Both the position numbers and the translations under genes were made by a program. A stretch of 5,046 nucleotides of DNA from Clostridia bacterium (lineage in GTDB: Bacteria; Bacillota_A; Clostridia; Oscillospirales; CAG-382), in contig JAGACN010000109.1 of assembly GCA_017614095.1 (NCBI GenBank), positions 1-5,046 on the forward strand. The letters run 5' to 3'. This document shows, one piece after another, positions 1 to 4,718 of the stretch (position 1 is its first letter; the number at the start of each line of letters is the position of its first letter). The notes under the pieces were generated by a model. The model was not told the origin of the DNA and ran no database searches. It was given only the letters and a program-made list of their open reading frames with translations.

Positions 1-381
1 AGAACTCTCGATGCGCTCCTTATCCAGGTCGGACATGCGCATGCCCTTGTCCAGCATGGAATTCACCCAGCTGACCAGCTCCTCGCGCGTGACGTCGTCG
101 TAGTAGAGTTCGTACTGGTAGGAACCGTCCGTATTGCCGAGCTGCGTAAAGACCAGTTTCCCGTTCGTCGGGATCTCACTGACGCCGTATTTCGAATAGA
201 CGGAATCCGGCCATTTCATTTCCTTCAAGGAACCTGCCGGAACGGACGTGTCGGTCCCTCCGCCGCCGAGCGACAGATCTTCCAGTCCGGGAATGACGTT
301 TGCCAGATTGCAGGACGTCAGGAAAACGGACAGCAGGACCGCGGCAGCGACCAGCACGGAAAGGATAACGTTTTTCTTCAT
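1..381 (-). CDS. Predicted surface lipoprotein of unknown function (3' end beyond the window)
   Basis: Reading the minus strand from the ATG at 381-379 gives 127 codons without a stop, running off the left edge, so only the N-terminal part is present. Residues 1-23 are a lipoprotein signal peptide: MKKN at the start, a hydrophobic stretch rich in V, A and L, then the lipobox LTSC with the lipidated Cys at 24. The protein is therefore expected to be exported and anchored on the outer face of the membrane. A short Gly-rich linker (GGGG near residues 39-42) leads into a soluble region beginning around W57-P58, with a Tyr-rich YQYELYYDD segment followed by a TREELVSWVNSML helix-like stretch. I do not recognise the family and assign no function. 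The start is supported by AGGAGG 9 nt upstream and a near-consensus promoter beyond it. The gene is transcribed away from the SRP RNA gene. Confidence 0.88.
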   Translation of the reverse strand, partial: MKKNVILSVLVAAAVLLSVFLTSCNLANVIPGLEDLSLGGGGTDTSVPAGSLKEMKWPDSVYSKYGVSEIPTNGKLVFTQLGNTDGSYQYELYYDDVTREELVSWVNSMLDKGMRMSDLDKERIESS

Positions 382-390
382 TGGGGCTTT

Positions 391-396
391 CCTCCT
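391..396 (-). promoter_or_regulatory. Ribosome binding site of the minus-strand lipoprotein gene
   Basis: CCTCCT on the plus strand reads AGGAGG on the minus strand, 9 nt from the ATG at 381-379. It is a full Shine-Dalgarno match and fixes the start of the lipoprotein. An A8 run (401-408 on the minus strand) lies just upstream in the leader. Confidence 0.85.
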
Positions 397-421
397 CGCC
401 TTTTTTTTGTTTTGTGAGGTT

Positions 422-450
422 ATTCTACTACAAAAAACGGTTTTTGTCAA
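422..450 (-). promoter_or_regulatory. Sigma70/SigA-type promoter for the minus-strand lipoprotein gene
   Basis: On the minus strand a perfect -35 box TTGACA (450-445) is followed after exactly 17 bp by TAGAAT (427-422), a 5/6 match to the -10 consensus. The expected start point is near 415, giving a leader of about 34 nt that contains the AGGAGG site. It stands back to back with the SRP RNA promoter; the two -35 boxes are 42 bp apart. Confidence 0.82.
431..446. repeat. Short perfect inverted repeat inside the lipoprotein promoter spacer
   Basis: CAAAAA (431-436) and TTTTTG (441-446) form 6-bp inverted arms around the 4-nt centre ACGG. The repeat covers most of the 17-bp spacer and overlaps the -35 box by 2 bp. 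It could be a repressor site or simply A/T-rich promoter DNA; the sequence alone does not decide. Confidence 0.4.
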
Positions 451-466
451 GTGAATGAATCTCCGG

Positions 467-476
467 TGCGATCGCA
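467..476. promoter_or_regulatory. Perfect 10-bp palindrome midway between the divergent promoters; candidate operator
   Basis: TGCGATCGCA is a perfect palindrome centred at 471.5. The minus -35 box ends at 450 and the plus -35 box starts at 493, so exactly 16 nt separate the palindrome from each. The palindrome is seen directly; binding by a regulator is inferred. Confidence 0.4.
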
Positions 477-492
477 AAAAGGCAAAAAATGC

Positions 493-521
493 TTGCAAAC
501 AGTCCTCGTTTGTGGTAGAAT
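493..521 (+). promoter_or_regulatory. Extended -10 SigA-type promoter of the SRP RNA gene, with UP-like A-tracts upstream
   Basis: TTGCAA (493-498, 4/6 match) is followed by a 17-bp spacer and TAGAAT (516-521). TG at 513-514 adds the extended -10 motif (TGGTAGAAT). AAAAA at 476-480 and AAAAAA at 484-489 fall where the distal and proximal halves of an UP element would lie relative to a start near 528. This layout fits a strong constitutive stable-RNA promoter. It is the only convincing plus-strand promoter I see ahead of dnaX. Confidence 0.8.
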
Positions 522-527
522 CGGTAA

Positions 528-830
528 AAAGGGATTCGGAAGATGGTCATACTACCCGGGGAGCCAGCGGTGCCCTGAACCTGCAATCCGCTCCAGCAGG
601 GGGGAAGGCCATTCTGAGGGCAGTATTTGTGTCGCTGCGTGTACGGGAAACCGTTGAGAAACGGGTCCTGCGCAATTCGCATCTGTGAACCATGTCAGGT
701 GGGGAACCAAGCAGCATTAAGCAGACCCGCGGATGTGTTGCAGGTTCGCCTGTTTTGAGGTGGAACGGACATTCCCGGACGGAAGTGCTGTTCGAAATTG
801 GATGTATGGCCATCTTCCGCACCCCTTTTC
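528..830 (+). ncRNA. ffs: Signal recognition particle RNA, long Gram-positive type with Alu and S domains (scRNA, 4.5S homologue)
   Basis: This is the RNA core of the signal recognition particle, which binds Ffh and targets ribosome-nascent chains to the membrane. The S-domain apex is visible: CAGG (696-699), UGG-GGAA-CCA (700-709), then AGCAGC, with the preceding GTCCTGCGCA (665-674) and GAACCATGTCAGG typical of the family. The Alu domain is at about 555-608, with AGCGGTGCCCTG and GCAATCCGCT followed by AGCAGGG, as in Bacillus-type SRP RNAs. Central helix 5 can be traced, for example CAGTATTT (621-628) with AAGTGCTG (783-790). The ends close as helix 1: 537-552 pairs with 804-819 over 16 bp (one G-U), and AAAAGGG (527-533) can pair with CCCTTTT (823-829). 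The length is about 300 nt. Its position directly upstream of dnaX matches Bacillus subtilis scr. The exact ends are inferred from the promoter and pairing, to within a few nt. Confidence 0.93.
696..713 (+). other. SRP RNA helix 8 apex: GGAA tetraloop and symmetric loop that bind Ffh
   Basis: GGAA (703-706) is closed by U700-A709, G701-C708 and G702-C707, with CAGG (696-699) facing AGCA (710-713) as the symmetric internal loop. In the family this loop docks the Ffh M domain, and the tetraloop contacts FtsY. The usual stem is UCC/GGA; here two pairs are swapped to UGG/CCA, with pairing kept. Confidence 0.85.
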
Positions 831-834
831 TTTT
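804..834 (+). terminator. 3' arm of the SRP RNA terminal helix followed by a T-rich tract; possible weak or read-through terminator
   Basis: The 3' arm of helix 1 (804-819) is followed by CACCCC and TTTTCTTTT (826-834). The C/T-rich end can also pair with AAAAGGG at the RNA 5' end. There is no strong local hairpin abutting the T-tract; the best is CGGAAG (780-785) with CTTCCG (814-819), weak and 6 nt short of it. The site may release some transcripts, but it may equally be a processing point with read-through into dnaX. Confidence 0.35.
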
Positions 835-836
835 GT

Positions 837-841
837 GGAGG
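837..841 (+). promoter_or_regulatory. Ribosome binding site that fixes the dnaX start
   Basis: GGAGG lies 7 nt before the ATG at 849-851. It begins only 2 nt after the T-tract at the SRP RNA end. The in-frame ATG at 798 has no such site and lies inside the RNA, so 849 is the start. Confidence 0.88.
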
Positions 842-848
842 TGAACGC

Positions 849-2480
849 ATGTATCAGGCGCTGTATCGGAAATGGAGACCCCGCACGTTCGACGAGCTGT
901 GCGGGCAGGATCACATCACCCGGATTCTCCGCAAGCAATGCGAGGAGAACCGGGTTTCGCATGCCTATCTCTTCTGCGGCACGCGCGGGACCGGCAAGAC
1001 CTCCATGGCGAAGATCCTGGCGAAAGCGGTCAACTGCGAGCATCCGGTCAACGGCAACCCGTGCAACGAATGCTATGCGTGCAAGGCGATCGACGGCGGC
1101 AGCGCGACGGACGTGCTGGAGATCGACGCCGCCTCCAACAACGGCGTGGACGACATCCGCGGCCTGCGCGACGAGGTCATCTATCCCCCGTCCATGCTGA
1201 AAAAGCGGGTGTACATCATCGACGAGGTGCACATGCTGTCCGCCGGCGCGTTCAACGCCCTTCTGAAAACGTTGGAGGAACCGCCGGAATACATCGTTTT
1301 TATCCTCGCGACCACCGAACTGAACAAACTGCCCGCGACCATCATTTCCCGGTGCGTCCGCTTTGATTTCACCCGTCTTTCCGAGCAGGTGATCGCGGAC
1401 CGCATCCGCTACGTGGCCAAGCAGGAGTCCATCGGTCTGGACGACGACGCGGCCGACCTGCTGGCCAGACTGGCCGACGGCGCCATGCGCGACGGGCTGT
1501 CCATCCTGGAAGCCTGCAATACCGGTCTGGGTCCGGAAAACCGCATCACGGCGGCCGACGTGGAAGACCGCATCGGTCTGGCCGGCGCCGATCAATTGAC
1601 GGCGATGATGCGCGCGCTTTTCCAAAAAGACATTCCCGCGGCTTTGGATCTGGTGGAGCAGATCCACCGCTCCTCGAAAGACCTGGGCGTATTCCTGGAC
1701 GACCTGTCCGCGTTCGCTCGCGATCTGCTGGTCATGACCGAGATGAAGCGCAGCCGTGTCCGCTCGGGCGGACGTTTCCGCTACCAGAAGGAGGAACTGG
1801 CCCTGCTGCAGGAATTCGAGCCTTTGCTGACCGCGGAATACCTCGTCTGGTTCTGCGGCAGCCTGGAGGAGACCGCCGGCCGGCTGACCCGGTACGGCAC
1901 GGATACCAAGATCCGTCTGGATTTCATGGTCATCCGCCTGTGCGACCCGCAGCTTTCCGAAACATCCTCCGCGCTGCTGACCCGCATCGCCGCGCTGGAA
2001 AGAACCGTGTCGGTCCTCAGGACCGGCGCCCCGGCCGCAGCGCCCGCGCCTGTCAAAGTTCATGAAGAGAAACCGGCCGAGCCCGAACCGGAACCGGAAC
2101 AGATCGGTTTCGAATCGGCGCCCGTCCCCGAAGAGCCGCGGCCGGATGCGCATGCGGAAGCCGAAGCCGCTCCTATGGCGGAACCGGATCCGGAAGACGC
2201 CTTTACGCCCTTCCGCCAACTGGCCGAGCTCCGCGAGGAACTGAAAAGCCACCGGGACCTTGTTCCCTTCTTAAACAAGATCACCGCGTATACCCGCGGC
2301 AATACCTTCCTGATCCGCGCGGACGGCTTCACCATCCGCCTGTTGCAGTTCGGACGCACGCCGACCTATCTGCAGGACGCGTTGACGGCATTGACCGGCC
2401 ATACGTGGGAACTGCTCTTCGAAGCCGAAGAGGAACCGTCCACCCATACGCTGGTGGACGAGATCGAATCCGACATCTGA
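849..2480 (+). CDS. dnaX: DNA polymerase III subunit gamma/tau (clamp-loader ATPase)
   Basis: DnaX is the motor subunit of the clamp loader, which opens and loads the beta sliding clamp at the replication fork. The 543-residue product starts MYQALYRKWRP, the classic DnaX N-terminus. The AAA+ core shows Walker A GTRGTGKT (44-51), a zinc module with Cys 63, 72, 75 and 78, Walker B IIDEVH (123-128), sensor 1 around ATTE (154-157), the SRC arginine finger (167-169) and sensor 2 near GAMRD (211-215). The collar domain follows to about residue 385, then a Pro/Glu/Ala-rich linker (about 391-450, with EPEPEPEQ), then a small C-terminal domain (about 451-530). The length is close to Bacillus-type DnaX. 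No slippery heptamer lies near the end of the collar, so a frameshifted short gamma form is not indicated. It ends in tandem stops TGA TAA. It probably relies on read-through from the SRP RNA promoter. Confidence 0.97.
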   Translation: MYQALYRKWRPRTFDELCGQDHITRILRKQCEENRVSHAYLFCGTRGTGKTSMAKILAKAVNCEHPVNGNPCNECYACKAIDGGSATDVLEIDAASNNGVDDIRGLRDEVIYPPSMLKKRVYIIDEVHMLSAGAFNALLKTLEEPPEYIVFILATTELNKLPATIISRCVRFDFTRLSEQVIADRIRYVAKQESIGLDDDAADLLARLADGAMRDGLSILEACNTGLGPENRITAADVEDRIGLAGADQLTAMMRALFQKDIPAALDLVEQIHRSSKDLGVFLDDLSAFARDLLVMTEMKRSRVRSGGRFRYQKEELALLQEFEPLLTAEYLVWFCGSLEETAGRLTRYGTDTKIRLDFMVIRLCDPQLSETSSALLTRIAALERTVSVLRTGAPAAAPAPVKVHEEKPAEPEPEPEQIGFESAPVPEEPRPDAHAEAEAAPMAEPDPEDAFTPFRQLAELREELKSHRDLVPFLNKITAYTRGNTFLIRADGFTIRLLQFGRTPTYLQDALTALTGHTWELLFEAEEEPSTHTLVDEIESDI

Positions 2481-2497
2481 TAATCCATCGAACCATA

Positions 2498-2503
2498 AAG
2501 GAG
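2498..2503 (+). promoter_or_regulatory. Ribosome binding site of ebfC
   Basis: AAGGAG lies 7 nt before the ATG at 2511 in the 30-nt dnaX-ebfC gap. It favours this start over the in-frame ATG at 2535. Confidence 0.8.
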
Positions 2504-2510
2504 AAAAGCC

Positions 2511-2858
2511 ATGAAAGTCCGTTTACCGAAAGGCATGGGCGGCGGCCCGACAGATATGAACGCCATGATCCGCCAGGCGCAGAAAATGCAGGAGGAGATG
2601 CAGGAAAAGCAGGCCGAACTGGATGAGCGCGAATACGAAGTCAAGGCGGGCGGCGGCGCCGTCACCGTGAAGATCAGGGGCACCCGCGAGATCCTGTCCA
2701 TCGACATCTCTCCGGAGATCGTCGACCCGGACGACGTGGAGACGCTGCAGGACATCCTGATCGCCGCCGTGAACGAGGCGGTCAAGACGGTGGATAAGAC
2801 CAACGAGGAAGAACTGTCGAAGATCAGCGGCGGACTCGGTCTGCCCGGAGGCTTCTGA
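2511..2858 (+). CDS. ebfC: Nucleoid-associated DNA-binding protein, YbaB/EbfC (YaaK) family
   Basis: This 115-residue protein belongs to the small dimeric YbaB/EbfC family, which binds DNA and coats the nucleoid; its precise role in this organism is unknown. The N-terminus is Gly-rich (GMGGGP, 9-14), followed by a long amphipathic helix rich in M, Q, E and K (about 15-41, with QAQKMQEEMQEKQ). The central strands contain GGGAVTVKI, and the conserved EIVDPDDVETLQDILIAAVN segment follows. The C-terminus is Gly-rich (GGLGLPGGF). Length and domain order are normal for the family. It sits between dnaX and recR, as in many bacteria, which is strong support by context. Its last Gly codons carry the recR ribosome binding site, so translation of the two is probably coupled. 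Confidence 0.95.
   Translation: MKVRLPKGMGGGPTDMNAMIRQAQKMQEEMQEKQAELDEREYEVKAGGGAVTVKIRGTREILSIDISPEIVDPDDVETLQDILIAAVNEAVKTVDKTNEEELSKISGGLGLPGGF
2847..2851 (+). promoter_or_regulatory. recR ribosome binding site embedded in the end of ebfC
   Basis: GGAGG lies within the final Pro-Gly-Gly codons of ebfC, 8 nt before the recR ATG at 2860. With only 1 nt between the genes, ribosomes ending ebfC can restart on recR. Confidence 0.8.
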
Positions 2859-2859
2859 G

Positions 2860-3453
2860 ATGGGACTGACGCCCTCGCTGGAACGCCTCGCGTCCCATTT
2901 CGCGTCCCTTCCCTCCGTCGGACGGAAAAGCGCCGTCCGGCTGGCTTATTACGTCCTGACGATGGACGAGGACAAGGTGAAGGACTTCGCGGACAGCCTG
3001 CTGGAAGTCAAGAAGAACACCCGTCTCTGCTCCGTCTGCCAGTGCTACAGCGAATCGGACGTCTGCCCCCGCTGTTCGGATCCGCAGCGCGACCGGTCCG
3101 TCCTGATGTGCGTGGAAGACCACCGCTCGCTGGAAGCCGTCGAGGCGCTGCATGAGTTCCGGGGCCTCTACCACGTCCTGCACGGCGTCATTTCCCCGAT
3201 GGACGGCATCGGACCGGAACAGCTGAAAATAAAGGAACTGCTCGCCCGTCTGGACGGCAGCGTGAAGGAAGTCATCATCGCCACCAACCCCAGCGTCGAA
3301 GGCGAAGCGACCGCGATGTACCTCGGCCGACTGCTGAAGCCGCTGGGAATCAAAGTCACCCGGCTGGCCTACGGACTGCCCGTCGGCGGCATCCTGGAAT
3401 TCGCGGACGACACCACGCTGCTGAAAGCCATCGAAGGACGGACGGAAGTATGA
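2860..3453 (+). CDS. recR: Recombination mediator protein RecR
   Basis: RecR works with RecO (and RecF) to load RecA on SSB-covered single-stranded DNA during gap repair. The 197-residue product has the usual length and order. A helix-hairpin-helix segment LPSVGRKSAVRLAYY lies at 17-31, and a C4 zinc finger uses Cys 57, 60, 69 and 72. A Toprim domain from about residue 80 contains E86 and NPSVEGEATA (143-152). The conserved C-terminal LAYGLPVGG motif (169-177) leads to the GRTEV terminus. One oddity is that residue 178, after GLPVGG, is Ile where the RecR proteins I recall have Asp or Glu (GGDLEY, GGELEM). The gene starts 1 nt after ebfC, and its stop overlaps the next start (ATGA), so it lies mid-operon. 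Confidence 0.97.
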   Translation: MGLTPSLERLASHFASLPSVGRKSAVRLAYYVLTMDEDKVKDFADSLLEVKKNTRLCSVCQCYSESDVCPRCSDPQRDRSVLMCVEDHRSLEAVEALHEFRGLYHVLHGVISPMDGIGPEQLKIKELLARLDGSVKEVIIATNPSVEGEATAMYLGRLLKPLGIKVTRLAYGLPVGGILEFADDTTLLKAIEGRTEV

Positions 3454-4703
3454 GAAAGCAAACAAAAACCACTCTTTCACACACACGGAAAGCGGCTCTG
3501 TCCGTCCTGCTGACGGCGCTGCTTTTTTCGTTGCTCTTTTTATCCTCCTGCGTCCCGCACACTCCCGCGGAACCGGATTTCGGCTCCTTAACCGGGTCTG
3601 TGCCGGAAAGCGCCGCCGAATCCGAAGATCTCGTCCGGATCTCGCCCGAACTGTTCGAGCTGATCCCGACCGAGCCGGTCGTCGACGTGCATACGGAAGA
3701 CCAGAAAGCGTTCCTGAGCGGACCCTATGAACAGATCGGCAAGTATGCAGACGGCCGTCACGAATGCAGCAAGCCCGAACCGCTTTCGCTCGTATGGACC
3801 TTCAAAACGGACGGCCTGCCGGACGGCGTTCCCGTACCGGATTCCTTCACCGTCTTTCTGGATCAAACGGAAGCGTTCGACGCGCCGCTGGTGCGCACGG
3901 TCTCCGCGGAAGACGGACCGGATTATGAAGTCTTTGTCGACAACCTGTACCTGGATACGGACTACTATTGGAAAGTCCACGCGGAATGCGGCGAAAAAGC
4001 TTACGAGAGCGGCGTTTTGTCCTTCAAGACCGCCGCGAACGGGCCGCGCAACCTGAACGTGGGCGGCGTGTCCAACGTCCGGGATCTCGGCGGATGGGTC
4101 ATCGACGAACACCACCGCGTAAAGCAGGGCATGCTCTTCCGCGGCGCTGCGTTCGAAGACCTGCAGTACGACACGCATATCACCGAAGACGGGATCCGCA
4201 CGGTTCGCGACGAGCTGGGCGTGAAGACCGAGATCGAACTGCGCTGGGTGTCCGTCGGCGAGATCGAGCACCGCTCCGACAGCCTGCTCGGCCCGGACGT
4301 CCGCTATCTGGAATTCGAATTCAACTATACCGACGAGACGTTGCTGACAGCCAACGTCATGAGCATCGCGAAATGCTTCCGGCGGTTCGCCGACGAAAAA
4401 TACTATCCCATCTACTACCACTGCCGGATCGGAACCGACCGGACCGGCGTCCTGACCTATCTGCTGCTCGGCTTCCTGGGCGTGGACAAGGAGACTTTGC
4501 TTACCGACTACCTGTTCTCCAATTTCGGCTACGTCGGCGGCAACCGTTCGGTCGCCACCATCCAGAAAGCCTACATCGACCTGATCGACGAATGCGAAGG
4601 CGAAACGCTGCAGGAAAAGATCACCTGGTACCTGATCAACCGCTGCGGCATGACGGAATACAATCTGGAAAAGATCCGCACGCTGCTGATCGAAGAATTC
4701 TGA
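3450..4703 (+). CDS. Lipoprotein tyrosine/dual-specificity-type phosphatase with an N-terminal FnIII-like domain
   Basis: The 417-residue product has a lipoprotein signal (basic N-terminus, hydrophobic core about 15-31, lipobox LSSC with Cys 34), so it should act outside the cell, tethered to the membrane. A low-complexity Ser/Glu/Pro linker follows. Residues about 107-195 look like a fibronectin-III or Ig-like sandwich, ending LDTDYYWKVHAE and GVLSFKT. Residues about 199-415 form a phosphatase domain of the bacterial Y_phosphatase3 type (MptpB and Listeria LipA relatives): NVRDLGGW (209-216), LFRGAA (229-234), and the P-loop HCRIGTDRTG (324-333) with nucleophile Cys 325 and Arg 331 in the CX5R pattern. 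MptpB-like loops usually read GKDR; here Thr 329 replaces the Lys. The substrate could be phosphotyrosine, a phospholipid or a phosphoinositide; the sequence does not tell. The start overlaps the recR stop by 4 nt, with only weak Shine-Dalgarno-like purines, suggesting coupling. Confidence 0.88.
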   Translation: MRKQTKTTLSHTRKAALSVLLTALLFSLLFLSSCVPHTPAEPDFGSLTGSVPESAAESEDLVRISPELFELIPTEPVVDVHTEDQKAFLSGPYEQIGKYADGRHECSKPEPLSLVWTFKTDGLPDGVPVPDSFTVFLDQTEAFDAPLVRTVSAEDGPDYEVFVDNLYLDTDYYWKVHAECGEKAYESGVLSFKTAANGPRNLNVGGVSNVRDLGGWVIDEHHRVKQGMLFRGAAFEDLQYDTHITEDGIRTVRDELGVKTEIELRWVSVGEIEHRSDSLLGPDVRYLEFEFNYTDETLLTANVMSIAKCFRRFADEKYYPIYYHCRIGTDRTGVLTYLLLGFLGVDKETLLTDYLFSNFGYVGGNRSVATIQKAYIDLIDECEGETLQEKITWYLINRCGMTEYNLEKIRTLLIEEF

Positions 4704-4709
4704 AGGGAG
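4703..4709 (+). promoter_or_regulatory. Ribosome binding site of the PHP-domain gene
   Basis: AAGGGAG begins in the last base of the phosphatase stop codon and lies 9 nt before the ATG at 4719. It supports that start in the 15-nt gap. Confidence 0.65.
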
Positions 4710-4718
4710 TGATCCGAC

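Noticed and set aside
401..408. T8 run, considered as an intrinsic terminator on the plus strand
   Set aside because: No GC-rich hairpin precedes it and no plus-strand gene ends there. On the minus strand it is an A-rich leader between the promoter and the ribosome binding site.
451..688. Small plus-strand open frames starting at 451 and 455
   Set aside because: They cross the SRP RNA promoter and the RNA itself and have no ribosome binding site; the RNA explains the sequence.
798..848. In-frame upstream ATG that would add 17 residues to DnaX
   Set aside because: It lies inside the 3' arm of the SRP RNA terminal helix, has no Shine-Dalgarno site, and the added residues precede the canonical MYQALYRKWRP start, which has GGAGG at 7 nt.
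1199..1205. G AAA AAG slippery-like heptamer in dnaX, considered as a programmed -1 frameshift
   Set aside because: It is at residues 117-119 inside the ATPase domain, so shifting there would not yield a functional gamma, and G AAA AAG is weaker than A AAA AAG. The A5 run at 1624-1628 is also too early in the gene and not in heptamer context.
717..2252. Long minus-strand open frame of 511 codons opposite dnaX
   Set aside because: It is a shadow of the GC-rich dnaX codons and also runs through the SRP RNA. Its product is a low-complexity R/G/Q/F-rich sequence with no recognisable domain.
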